Shown one piece after another: positions 53,244 through 60,691 of a stretch of DNA of 60,691 nt. The notes beneath the pieces were generated by a model. The model was not told the origin of the DNA. It saw only the letters and a list, made by a program, of their open reading frames with translations, and did no database searches. Positions within the stretch are counted from its first letter, which is position 1. The number at the start of each line of letters is the position of its first letter. The position numbers and the translations under genes are program-made. This DNA is from Nostoc sp. FACHB-152. GTDB taxonomy: Bacteria; Cyanobacteriota; Cyanobacteriia; Cyanobacteriales; Nostocaceae. The stretch is from positions 1 to 60,691 of the forward strand of contig NZ_JACJRV010000044.1 of the NCBI RefSeq assembly GCF_014697475.1. The letters run 5' to 3'.

Positions 53244-54359
53244 TTAGACTAATGTTTGCAGTGCGTTTAATAAAAGCTGGTTATCAGACACAGAACGCAC
53301 CGCCACCCGAAAGAAGCGATCGCCTAATTCTTTAAAGCTCAGGCAATCCCGAATTAAAATCTGATGGTGTTGAAGTAATTTTTGCTGTAACTGCGAACTA
53401 GACTGTTGTGTTTCCACCAGTAAAAAGTTCGCAGCACTAGTATAAGGCTGCAATCCGTCAATGGCCGCTAAACCTTGAAACAGTTGGTTTCGTGTAGGTG
53501 GTAGCCATTGCCAGGTTTGATTTTGAAAATTGCGATCGCTAATTACTGCAATTGCAGCCGCCGCAGCCAGATTGTTGACAGGCCAAGGATCACGCCACGC
53601 CTGCCACCGCGATAGGTAATCAGGGTGAGCGATCGCGTATCCCAGTCTCAGCCCCGGCAGACTGTAAAATTTTGTGAGCGATCGCAATACGACTAAATTT
53701 TTATGTTCCTGCACCACCCCAATTAAGCTTTGTTCTTCATCAGGTGGTAAAAAATCCATAAACGCTTCATCCACCACCACCAAGGCAAACTCTTCTAACA
53801 GTGGTAAAATTTCCTGCCGTGAAAATAATTTCCCTGTTGGGTTGTGTGGATTGTTTAAAAGTAGTCCTTTGTCACTTGTCCTTTGTCCTTGAATTTCTAA
53901 ACGTTGGCTGCCAACATTCAGACTCGTGTCATTGTTGATTAACAAATGACTATTGACAAATGACAAAGGACTGAAATTAATAGGTAACTCCAGGACTTTA
54001 GCGTTATAGGCCGCTAGGGTTCGGTAGTAGTCACCAAAGGCTGGAGTAAGCAAGACTGTTGCAGATAATGCTGCTAATTCCCTACCCACCAAAGTTAATA
54101 ATTCTGCTGAACCATTACCCGGCAGAATCCACTCTGGTGGTAATTGATGGAAGTGACTGAGAGCGAGTCTCAGTTCACGGTATTCTGGCTGGGGATAGTG
54201 CTTCAAACTATCAATTTGGGACTTAATCGCAGCGATCGCACTATCCGGTGGCCCTAAAGGACTGATGCTAGCCGAAAAATCAAGAATAGCATCACGAGGG
54301 CAGCCAGCCAGTGCTGCTGCCCAGGCTAAATTTCCCCCGTGTGCTGGTTGCTGCATCAA
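53244..54359 (-). CDS. cobD: CobD-like threonine-phosphate decarboxylase (PLP aminotransferase fold)
   Basis: The 371-residue PLP enzyme starts PAHGGNLAWAAALAGCPRD and ILDFSASISPLGPP, the HGGNL...DFSxxxxPLGPP signature of CobD, which makes aminopropanol phosphate for cobalamin side chains. Further motifs are LPGNGSAELL, NNPHNPTGKLFSRQE, VVVDEAFMDFLP and the PLP-lysine motif SLTKFYSLPGLRLGYA. About 36 residues (FSPLSFVNSHLLINND to RTSDKGL) are encoded by an inserted repeat with inverted ends. HisC is the alternative assignment, but the N-terminal signature favours CobD. It follows hup by 23 bases and may be co-transcribed with it. Confidence 0.82.
   Translation of the reverse strand: MMQQPAHGGNLAWAAALAGCPRDAILDFSASISPLGPPDSAIAAIKSQIDSLKHYPQPEYRELRLALSHFHQLPPEWILPGNGSAELLTLVGRELAALSATVLLTPAFGDYYRTLAAYNAKVLELPINFSPLSFVNSHLLINNDTSLNVGSQRLEIQGQRTSDKGLLLNNPHNPTGKLFSRQEILPLLEEFALVVVDEAFMDFLPPDEEQSLIGVVQEHKNLVVLRSLTKFYSLPGLRLGYAIAHPDYLSRWQAWRDPWPVNNLAAAAAIAVISDRNFQNQTWQWLPPTRNQLFQGLAAIDGLQPYTSAANFLLVETQQSSSQLQQKLLQHHQILIRDCLSFKELGDRFFRVAVRSVSDNQLLLNALQTLV
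53864..53971 (-). repeat. 108-bp repeat with inverted ends inside the cobD-like gene
   Basis: GTCCTTTGTCA (53864-53874) and TGACAAAGGAC (53961-53971) are exact inverted copies. Between them lie further heptamers (CTTGTCC, TTTGTCC, AAATGAC, TATTGAC). The length is divisible by three, so the frame is kept. Confidence 0.82.
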
Positions 54360-54382
54360 AATAAAAATCCCGAAAACAAAAC

Positions 54383-54667
54383 TTAAGATTTTGGGGGTGC
54401 CACTCTTTCTCTAAAGAGTTTACCAGCAGAGAAAGCAGGCACTTTGGTTGCCGGAATTTCCATTTTCTCATTTGTTTTGGGGTTACGACCTTCACGAGCT
54501 TTACGTTCCCGTGACTCAAAGGAACCAAACCCCACCAATGTGACTTTATCGCCAGAGGAAACCGCTTCAATAATGGTTTCTAAAGCAGCAGTTAATACTG
54601 CATCTGCTTGCTTTTTGGTCACACTAGCTTTTTCTGCCACTGCATCGACCAATTCACCTTTGTTCAT
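54383..54667 (-). CDS. hup: HU-type DNA-binding protein
   Basis: The 94-residue histone-like protein bends and compacts DNA as a dimer. It shows MNKGELVDAVAEKASVTKKQ, KVTLVGFGSFESRERKAREG with the glycine-turn motif, and the beta-arm RNPKTNEKMEIPATKVP whose Pro intercalates into DNA. In Anabaena this protein is called HanA and is needed for heterocyst formation; that role is known for the relative, not shown here. GAAGGAG lies seven bases before the start. It is the first gene of a possible hup-cobD transcript. Confidence 0.94.
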   Translation of the reverse strand: MNKGELVDAVAEKASVTKKQADAVLTAALETIIEAVSSGDKVTLVGFGSFESRERKAREGRNPKTNEKMEIPATKVPAFSAGKLFRERVAPPKS

Positions 54668-55342
54668 ATAAACTCCTTCAGGTTTATTTGAGATTTTTTC
54701 TAGATGTACCGTGTAGCATCTTTACTCCAATCTCTGTTTGCAGAATTACAAAAGTCATGCTTAAGGAGTATTTCTACTCAAAATCGCTACACATCCTATC
54801 GGCTCGACTTTTCAATGAATCATTCTAAGGTGTAGCAGCCAGAAGTGGATATATGAAACCGTTAATTTATATGGATTTCAGGATTTCTTGTGTTTTTTGG
54901 GAGACTGTTGCCCTCAAAACTACCGTTTTATTAGGAAAAAATACTTAGTAAAAACCCCTGTTGTGAGAGCAACCGATCAATGTATAAAGCTAGAATAAAA
55001 TCTGGATTTACGCCATTTTAAAACTAATTTTGACAATATAGCGAATATAGATACTTTTATAATTTATATCTTTCAAATGCTTAAAATACCTTTCTTATAA
55101 TACGTGAGGCTGCTATTTATGTCGTGTGCATAACTGATCTGAGACGTTTGATCAGGCTGAAAAATTCTTTGGAGGTAATTTCAAAGCTCTTTGCCTTGAA
55201 ATTGTAAGATAACTTAACATTGAGGACTGATTTTCAGGAGTTTGGACTAAGAGTGTAGGGGTATAGGGGTGTAAGAGAAGATAGGGGAGAAAGCACCTTC
55301 TTAAAATTCCTACACCCTGACACCCTCATCTTTACCCGATGA
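54668..55342. other. Long spacer upstream of hup with repeats at its far end
   Basis: The part near hup should hold its promoter. No gene is seen. Around 55245-55330, GTGTAGGGGTATAGGGGTGT and the inverse CCTACACCCTGACACCC form a repeat pair next to the amidase stop, a probable terminator. Confidence 0.55.
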
Positions 55343-56740
55343 TTAGCTAGCAAAAGCAGGGCGGTGATGAATCCAAGGTTTTGCTGTTTCTATTTGCGCT
55401 GCGAGGCTAATTAAGGTGGCTTCCGCCGCAGGTTTACCAACTAGCTGCACGCTGATAGGTACGCCGTGACTATCAAAACCCATTGGTAATGCGATCGCTG
55501 GTAGTCCAGTAGCGTTAGCGGCGGGGCAAGGGGCAACCCAGCGCATAATATTTTGGAATGCTTCTTCTGGACTCAACGCCGCCCATTCACCCACCCGCAT
55601 TGGCGAATGTAAATAAACTGGCAATACCAACACATCGAAATTATCGAAAAATGCCACAATTTGGCGGGAAACAATCTGCAATTGCGCTAATGCCCGGAGG
55701 TATTCAGCTACCGTACCTGTACGTGCTAACAACCAACGATTTAGAGGCTGTAATGCTTCCACCGGAATTCCTGATGCAGCTACCCCGGCTTGCCAAACAA
55801 TTTGAAAAGGTTCCACCAACCCGCTAAAATCGGGGCATTTTTCTTCAACGGTGTTACCCAACTGTTCTAATAATTGGACTGTTTGCAATACACCTTGCTG
55901 ACAGTTGGCATCCGCAGTCCCTAAAGGTGGAATGTTAGTGCTAAAGGCAATGCGTAAACCAGAAATTTTCTCTTGAGTAGCGGCGAGAAACGACGGTTCA
56001 GGATCAGGCAACCAATAGGGATCGCCTGTGAAGTAACCAGATATTGCGTCTAACATCGCCGCAGCATCAGCCACAGTCCTGGCAATAGGGCCGTTGACAG
56101 CAATTCCGCCCAAGCGATCGCCTACTGGGGCTTTGGTGACTCTTCCCCGCGATGGTTTGATTCCCACCAAACCGCAACAAGCGGCGGGACCGCGAATTGA
56201 ACCACCACCATCAGAACCTTGGGCGATCGCACAAAGTCCGGCGGCGACTGCGGCGGCGGCACCACCACTAGAACCGCCGGGGGTATATTCTAAATTCCAA
56301 GGATTTCGGGCTGGAGGAAAGCCTGTTGGTTCTGTGTAGGGAAAAGAACCAATTTCGGAAGTTGCAGTTTTGCCGAGAATAGTGAATCCAGCCTGTTTAA
56401 TCCGCGTTACCACCCCATCATCGTATTCAGGAATGTTATTTAACAACGCGGGGTTGCCGTAGGTACAGGGTACACCCGCCACCGTATTCAGGTCTTTAAT
56501 CGAAATTGGCACCCCAAAAAAAGGCGGCAGTTGGTCGGATTTTGCCAGCATTTCAGTTTTTGCTTTGGCATCAGCGATCGCTAATTCTGCCGTCACCGTA
56601 AAATAACTTCCCAATTGAGGATTCAACCGCTCAATTCTTTGTAAATATATTTCCACTAACTGGAGTGGTGACACTTCCCGACGACGGATTAATTGCGCTA
56701 ACTCCACTGCTGGGGTAAACGCTAAATCAGTTTCATTCAT
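55343..56740 (-). CDS. Amidase signature family enzyme
   Basis: The 465-residue amidase has the Ser-Ser-Lys triad: Lys82 in GVPISIKDLNTVAG, the cis-Ser in TPGGSSGGAAAAVAAG (157/158) and nucleophile Ser181 in GSDGGGSIRGPAACCG. The family includes GatA, indoleacetamide hydrolase and general amidases. GatA normally continues with its own C-terminal features and is partnered by gatB, which is absent here, so a general amidase is more likely. No signal peptide. Single gene. Confidence 0.9.
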   Translation of the reverse strand: MNETDLAFTPAVELAQLIRRREVSPLQLVEIYLQRIERLNPQLGSYFTVTAELAIADAKAKTEMLAKSDQLPPFFGVPISIKDLNTVAGVPCTYGNPALLNNIPEYDDGVVTRIKQAGFTILGKTATSEIGSFPYTEPTGFPPARNPWNLEYTPGGSSGGAAAAVAAGLCAIAQGSDGGGSIRGPAACCGLVGIKPSRGRVTKAPVGDRLGGIAVNGPIARTVADAAAMLDAISGYFTGDPYWLPDPEPSFLAATQEKISGLRIAFSTNIPPLGTADANCQQGVLQTVQLLEQLGNTVEEKCPDFSGLVEPFQIVWQAGVAASGIPVEALQPLNRWLLARTGTVAEYLRALAQLQIVSRQIVAFFDNFDVLVLPVYLHSPMRVGEWAALSPEEAFQNIMRWVAPCPAANATGLPAIALPMGFDSHGVPISVQLVGKPAAEATLISLAAQIETAKPWIHHRPAFAS

Positions 56741-56960
56741 ATTTGACTTTAGTGATTAATTGTGCATTTATTTCCAACTTTTCAACTGAAATTGTTATTT
56801 AAGCTGAATATCCGGGAACTATGAATTTATGGCTCCTCAGATTTTTTAATCAGGATGCTTCTACCACTGACAAGATTAGGTTTTATTTAAACTCTAGCCT
56901 TGCAGCATAGTCATTTTAATTGTTTCATCTCAACTTTCGGCAAATCCCCAAGGGATATTT

Positions 56961-58436
56961 ATGGCTGATCTAGAAACACTGGTAAATGAATTACCAAAAA
57001 TTGTTAATACTCTGAGGCTAAATATTGGGCATTCTCATGACATCATGCAACAAATTGCCATGATTAATAATGCTCAGGATAAATTACGTAATATCCAAGA
57101 AACCATTAGTCAAAAAGTTAACTCTAACCAATTAGAAAAATCGCCTATTTCTACACTTGCTTGTAGAGATACAGCCCACAACCCTTTTAATTCGGGAGGT
57201 TTTACAGTTTATCTGTATAAGTATGATTATCCAGGATTGCTCACCGCAAAGTTTGGTCAATTACCAGTAGATATTACCCTTGAAGAAATCCAAGCCAAAA
57301 TAGAGGTTTGGATTGATTGGGGTGATTTGATTCAGGCGATCGCGGCGGATATATTAAGTGATATTCAGTTAGTTAAACAATTTAATATTGATGCTACCCA
57401 TGATAGTATTCCGACAACATTTCAAGCAGCAGAAGAAATTTTAAAAATTCAATTAGACTTACTACAACCTAAATTGCTCCAACAACAGATTCAGCAAATT
57501 ATTAAGGCGGAAGCAGATTCTTTAAAAGTTAAACAAAGATTGGAGTTTATTTTTGATAATATTAAAAATAGTCAAGGTTTATTAAAAATTTTACTAGGAG
57601 TATCGTCTTTTTGTGGCAAAACAGGTTTTGCTTTAGAATGGTTAGATGATGATCAGGAGTTAATTATATCTGGTGATGGTAAACTGCAAGAGTTAACAGA
57701 TATTATTAATGAATGTGAATTTTATCAAGATAAAATAGATTCTTTAATTTTGCAGCTTAGTTCATTGAGAGTAAAAGCAGAAAAATATTTACTCAACCCT
57801 AAGTTAGGCAGAAATCAGCTACAGAAGAATTTACAAAAACAAAAATTAGTTTATTCTTTTAGCATGATGGCTGCCAGTTTATTAGCGTTAAGTTTTGGCA
57901 GTTGGATAATTAAAGCAGAAAATCCTCAATTGCGACAATTTAATCTAAATTATAATTCTGAAGAAACTGCGATCGCTAATTTTAAAGCCGCTCAAACTTT
58001 CGGACTAGAAGCTTCTCGTTTAGCACAAACACCGCCCCATCCTCTCATTGTTTGGCAACAAGCCCAATTTAAATGGCAGGAGGCAATTAAGTTACTAGAA
58101 AGCATTCCCAAAACAACATCTATTGCGGCTCAATCTCAAGAGAAGTTAACGCGCTATCGTTTTTATCATCATGCTATTGCTCAAAGAGTAATTATCGAAA
58201 AAAAAGCTTTAGCTAATTTAGAAGCTGCTCATAAACTAGCAATTGAAGCACACTTTTTTGTTCAAAGTTCGCCGCATTCATTATCAGTTCGGCAACAAGC
58301 TCAAGAAAAATGGCAACAGGCAATTAATCTTTTAAAAGAGGTTCCTAAAAATACATTTGTTTATCAACAAGCTCAAGAGACGCTACAAAATTATCAAACA
58401 AACTTTCAACAGTTATCAGTAAGCAGTTATCAGTAA
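56961..58436 (+). CDS. Single-span protein with C-terminal helical repeat pair
   Basis: The product has 491 residues. The N-terminal 290 residues are soluble and helical, with a segment FTVYLYKYDYPGLLTAKFG and KIEVWIDWGDLIQAIAADI. One membrane helix follows (about 300-318, FSMMAASLLALSFGSWII). The C-terminal 155 residues contain two copies of a 75-residue unit: KAAQTFGLEASRLAQTPPHP...WQQAQFKWQEAIKLLESIP, and EAAHKLAIEAHFFVQSSPHS...RQQAQEKWQQAINLLKEVP. The repeat is TPR-like. I know no named function. A periplasmic or lumenal binding module anchored by the helix is the simplest reading. Confidence 0.7.
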   Translation: MADLETLVNELPKIVNTLRLNIGHSHDIMQQIAMINNAQDKLRNIQETISQKVNSNQLEKSPISTLACRDTAHNPFNSGGFTVYLYKYDYPGLLTAKFGQLPVDITLEEIQAKIEVWIDWGDLIQAIAADILSDIQLVKQFNIDATHDSIPTTFQAAEEILKIQLDLLQPKLLQQQIQQIIKAEADSLKVKQRLEFIFDNIKNSQGLLKILLGVSSFCGKTGFALEWLDDDQELIISGDGKLQELTDIINECEFYQDKIDSLILQLSSLRVKAEKYLLNPKLGRNQLQKNLQKQKLVYSFSMMAASLLALSFGSWIIKAENPQLRQFNLNYNSEETAIANFKAAQTFGLEASRLAQTPPHPLIVWQQAQFKWQEAIKLLESIPKTTSIAAQSQEKLTRYRFYHHAIAQRVIIEKKALANLEAAHKLAIEAHFFVQSSPHSLSVRQQAQEKWQQAINLLKEVPKNTFVYQQAQETLQNYQTNFQQLSVSSYQ

Positions 58437-58536
58437 CCAGTGAATTGAATTTTCCTTAAAAAAGCCACCCAAGCAGGTTTAGTACATCTTCTTTTTATAA
58501 AACTTATATATCAACCTGACTTTTCACGGTATCTGG

Positions 58537-58625
58537 AAAACCCCTCTCCAAACCTCTCCCCTGCAAGGAGAGAGGCTTTGATTTCTCCCCCTTCCCTAAT
58601 AGGGAAGGGGGCTGGGGGGTTAGGT
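58537..58625. repeat. CCCCTCTCC-type palindromic repeats
   Basis: CCCCTCTCCAAACCTCTCCC, GGAGAGAGGCTTTG and CCCCCTTCCCTAATAGGGAA, GGGGGCTGGGGGGTTAGG form two adjacent hairpins. The first resembles the interior of the 1261-1507 MITE (CCCCTCTCCAAACCTCTCCC near 1287). It lies between convergent genes. Confidence 0.85.
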
Positions 58626-58697
58626 TTTGCAGCAGAATTATTTCTTCCCTAAATAAATGCGATCGCACTCTATCAAAATATGATCGCACTTACTCAA

Positions 58698-59525
58698 CTA
58701 TACTTTAGTGCGATCGGTCAAAATCTCATAACCTGTTTCTGTCACCAAAACTGTATGCTCAAACTGAGCCGAGAGAGAATTATCTACAGTTACAGCAGTC
58801 CAACGGTCGGCTAAAGTTCTTGTATGTTTAGAACCAGCATTTAAAATTGGTTCAATTGCCAAAGTCATTCCCGCACGCAATTTCACATTTGGCATACTCC
58901 GTGTCCGGAAGTTAAACACAGAAGGTTCTTCGTGCAAGTTACGACCAACACCATGTCCAGTGAATTCTTCCACCACACTAAAACCATTAGCCTTTACATG
59001 GTCTTCAATTGCCCCTGCTAAATCCAGCAGATACGCGCCTGCTTTCACTTGTTCAATGCCTTTATAAAGGGCTTCTTCCGCTACCCGAATTAGTTTAGCC
59101 GCGTCTGGGGTAACTTCACCGACGGCAATGGTGATGCAAGAATCGCCATGAAATCCTTGATAATAAGCACCTGTATCTACTTTCAAGACATCCCCAGCAC
59201 GGATGACTTTCTTCGGACTTGGGATTCCATGTACCACTTCATTATTGATACTAGAGCAGATAGAACCCGTAAAACCGTGATACCCTTTAAAGCTGGGTGT
59301 TGCATCCATTTCGCGGATGCGTTTTTCTGCATAAGCATCCAAGTCAGCTGTCGTCATCCCTGGCTTGACCATTTGAGAAATTTCTTTGAGTACCGTAGCG
59401 ACAATTTTGGCAGATTGCCGCATAATTTCAATTTCACGGGGTGATTTCAGTTCTATTCCTCGACGTTGCTTTTTTGGAGGCGCAGTCTTAGCTGGTTGAG
59501 AAAGCAAATTGCTGAGAATGTTCAT
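58698..59525 (-). CDS. map: Methionine aminopeptidase type I
   Basis: The 275-residue metalloprotease removes N-terminal Met from new proteins. It shows [20 protein letters not shown], the substrate His in [20 protein letters not shown], the metal ligands Asp in [17 protein letters not shown], His in [12 protein letters not shown], and Glu in AIEPIL and [10 protein letters not shown]. About 23 extra residues ([20 protein letters not shown]) precede the usual start, as in cyanobacterial and plastid-type MAPs. It could be a targeting-like or zinc-free tail; its role is unknown. Several map paralogues are common in cyanobacteria. Confidence 0.94.
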   Translation of the reverse strand: MNILSNLLSQPAKTAPPKKQRRGIELKSPREIEIMRQSAKIVATVLKEISQMVKPGMTTADLDAYAEKRIREMDATPSFKGYHGFTGSICSSINNEVVHGIPSPKKVIRAGDVLKVDTGAYYQGFHGDSCITIAVGEVTPDAAKLIRVAEEALYKGIEQVKAGAYLLDLAGAIEDHVKANGFSVVEEFTGHGVGRNLHEEPSVFNFRTRSMPNVKLRAGMTLAIEPILNAGSKHTRTLADRWTAVTVDNSLSAQFEHTVLVTETGYEILTDRTKV

Positions 59526-59632
59526 GGGGGAGATAATAATTACTGATGCTTTGTCGCTACGGAGTCCGTGCTTTTTCTAGGATAGTTGAGAAACAATATC
59601 TATATTTAACTTAGCTTATTTAGCAAAGCTAA

Positions 59633-60121
59633 TTACGAATTATTGACAACAATCTCTCCTGTCATTCCGGCTTCGGTATGTCCCGCTATGGGGCAGCGTA
59701 GGCTATATTTTCCTGCTTTTAGCGGTACAATTACCCACTCTGCTTCCGCAGTTGGTTTCAGTTCTAGTTCGTGAATAGCCCCTTTGATTTCAACTTTGCC
59801 TGCTTCTACTTTTTGTGTCCAACTGGCATCAGCGAAATCTTTAGCAGTAAAGTAGTGCTTTAATTGGCTGGGGTTCTTCAGCCGGAGTAGGTAGCGTTTA
59901 CCAGCTACTAACTCTAGGTGATTGGGTTCAAACTTGAGTTCGTTAGCAGCATTACCTAAGTTAACTGTAATTTCTGTTGCTGGTTGTTTAAGCAAATCAC
60001 TAGGTAAGTTTGCTGCACTTGCTGGATTAACACCAAATAAACCTAAACAAAGTACAAATGACAGCAGAAGGATGCAGTATGAATTATGACGTATGAACGG
60101 TTTGACGTTGCTTTTTTTCAT
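59633..60121 (-). CDS. Exported cupredoxin (plastocyanin-like)
   Basis: The 162-residue protein has a basic N-terminus, a hydrophobic core and a signal site NPASA/ANLP at about 36. The cupredoxin domain carries type 1 copper ligands His89 (SQLKHYFTA), Cys143 and His148 (RCPIAGHTEAGM) and Met153. It should carry electrons or copper in the periplasm or thylakoid lumen. It differs from petE-type plastocyanin in the first ligand region and resembles small cupredoxins found beside copper or oxidase genes. Its start region has been duplicated upstream (60204-60323). Confidence 0.87.
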   Translation of the reverse strand: MKKSNVKPFIRHNSYCILLLSFVLCLGLFGVNPASAANLPSDLLKQPATEITVNLGNAANELKFEPNHLELVAGKRYLLRLKNPSQLKHYFTAKDFADASWTQKVEAGKVEIKGAIHELELKPTAEAEWVIVPLKAGKYSLRCPIAGHTEAGMTGEIVVNNS

Positions 60122-60323
60122 AATTAGTCCATCCTAAAAAACTTAAAAATGTAGGGGAGCCAGTTGCGTGGTGTTAGCGTAGCGTTAGCGACGTAGGAGC
60201 GTCATGAATTATGACGTATGAACGGTTTGACGTTGCTTTTTTTCATAATTAGTCCATCCTAAAAAACTTAAAATGTAGGGGAGTTGCGTGGTGTTAGCGT
60301 AGCGTTAGCGACGTAGGAGCGTC
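60079..60323. repeat. Tandem duplication of the cupredoxin 5' region
   Basis: Copy 1 is 60079-60203 (125 bases) and copy 2 is 60204-60323 (120 bases). They match except for one A and CCAG missing from copy 2. The unit covers the first 14 codons, the start codon, the leader and a TTAGCG-rich palindromic end (GTTAGCGTAGCGTTAGCGAC). Confidence 0.93.
60202..60246 (-). CDS. 14-codon upstream ORF made by the duplication
   Basis: The second copy contains the same start codon and MKKSNVKPFIRHNS, then TGA at the junction. It could be translated from the same leader sequence, 80 bases before the real start. It may be a passive by-product or may lower translation of the gene below it. Confidence 0.5.
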   Translation of the reverse strand: MKKSNVKPFIRHNS

Positions 60324-60540
60324 GGCAGTCACGGGTACGTAGGGGGTTTCCCCCAGGAGGAACTGCCGTTAGCGAAGCGGTAGCGAGTCTTCTCCCAAGG
60401 GGAGACGCTACGCGAACGAGCGTCAAGGGTCTCCCGACTTGAGCAAACTGGCGTTGTATTATGGCTTTAAGCCTAACGCACCCCAGTAAACCATAACAAG
60501 ATAGTGCGTTGCATTACACGACAACGCACCCTACTATTTT
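60324..60540. repeat. Mosaic of short palindromic repeats
   Basis: TAGCGAAGCGGTAGCGAG, CTCCCAAGGGGAGACGC and GGGTCTCCCGAC form local palindromes, followed from about 60455 by the AACGCACC family (TAAGCCTAACGCACC and ACGACAACGCACCCTAC). No gene is seen. Confidence 0.75.
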
Positions 60541-60554
60541 TGGATATTTAATTA

Positions 60555-60691
60555 ACGTGAGTTCGATGAACCTCTCCCCAACCCCTCTGTCTTGAAAAGT
60601 TTTGCGCCGGGAAACCCGGACGCGCAACGCCAGTTGCTTTATGCCGGGGAACCCGTCCAACGCACTGGCTCAACTTTTCGCTCCGACGCGG
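60555..60691. mobile_element. Second copy of the 1261-1507 MITE, inverted, cut by the window end
   Basis: It starts ACGTGAGTTCGATGAACC and follows the reverse complement of 1507-1371 base for base, with two visible differences (TATGCCGGGGAACC against TAAGCCGGGAAACC). The left flank is TTAATTA. The other end lies outside the window. Confidence 0.9.

Overview
The window looks like chromosomal DNA of a filamentous, Nostoc/Anabaena-type cyanobacterium. The evidence is: the HIP1 octamer GCGATCGC scattered through genes and spacers (for example 2423-2430), a psb34 photosystem II assembly gene, a CruA/CruP-type carotenoid cyclase homologue, a fused thiO-thiG gene, abundant short heptanucleotide-type repeats (STRRs) between genes, and long AT-rich spacers. 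No rRNA, tRNA, CRISPR array or phage module was found. Most genes are single housekeeping or accessory units. The interesting parts are the repeats and decayed elements between and inside genes, and a few unusual protein architectures.

Left part (1-13 kb). A DUF3105 gene that appears cut short is followed by the tail of a group II intron maturase. A 247-bp MITE with terminal inverted repeats and a 7-bp target duplication has split that tail. Next comes a small DM9-domain peptide with a double-glycine leader. An arsR-pstS-pstC-pstA-pstB cluster follows on the minus strand, and a near-perfect ArsR/SmtB-type operator sits just upstream of arsR. Then come a secreted collagen-like (Gly-Met-Pro/Thr)n protein, a desaturase-SDR fusion, a 21-bp tandem array, a zinc-ribbon protein, a GNAT enzyme, a MidA-type methyltransferase, an unlisted 31-residue membrane peptide and a 3-hydroxyisobutyrate dehydrogenase-like enzyme.

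Middle part (13-41 kb). This holds a membrane-anchored patatin-like lipase, a large TPR protein, a second MITE-like element, a copper radical oxidase (galactose/glyoxal oxidase type), psb34, thiO-thiG, citramalate synthase, a Uma2 nuclease followed by a second 21-bp tandem array, the carotenoid cyclase-like flavoprotein and a coiled-coil protein. A three-gene membrane cluster follows (YraQ-type permease, DUF1980 partner, Ig/beta-propeller protein). The part ends with a histidine kinase, a GH57 enzyme and an SDR.

Right part (41-60.7 kb). This holds a heme-oxygenase-like protein, a DUF1400 alpha/beta hydrolase, several small conserved proteins, murG, an SDR, and a diguanylate cyclase with an ethylene-receptor-like membrane domain. 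Further right are a ZIP transporter remnant, a VOC protein, a flavoprotein that resembles disulfide reductases but lacks the redox cysteines, a CobD-like aminotransferase, HU, an amidase, methionine aminopeptidase and a cupredoxin. A 120-125-bp tandem duplication has copied the cupredoxin start region. The window ends inside another copy of the 1261-1507 MITE, in inverted orientation.

Three enzyme genes (thiO-thiG, cimA and the cobD-like gene) carry spacer-type repeats in frame inside their coding sequence. That shows these repeats are mobile or expandable enough to enter genes and be tolerated there.
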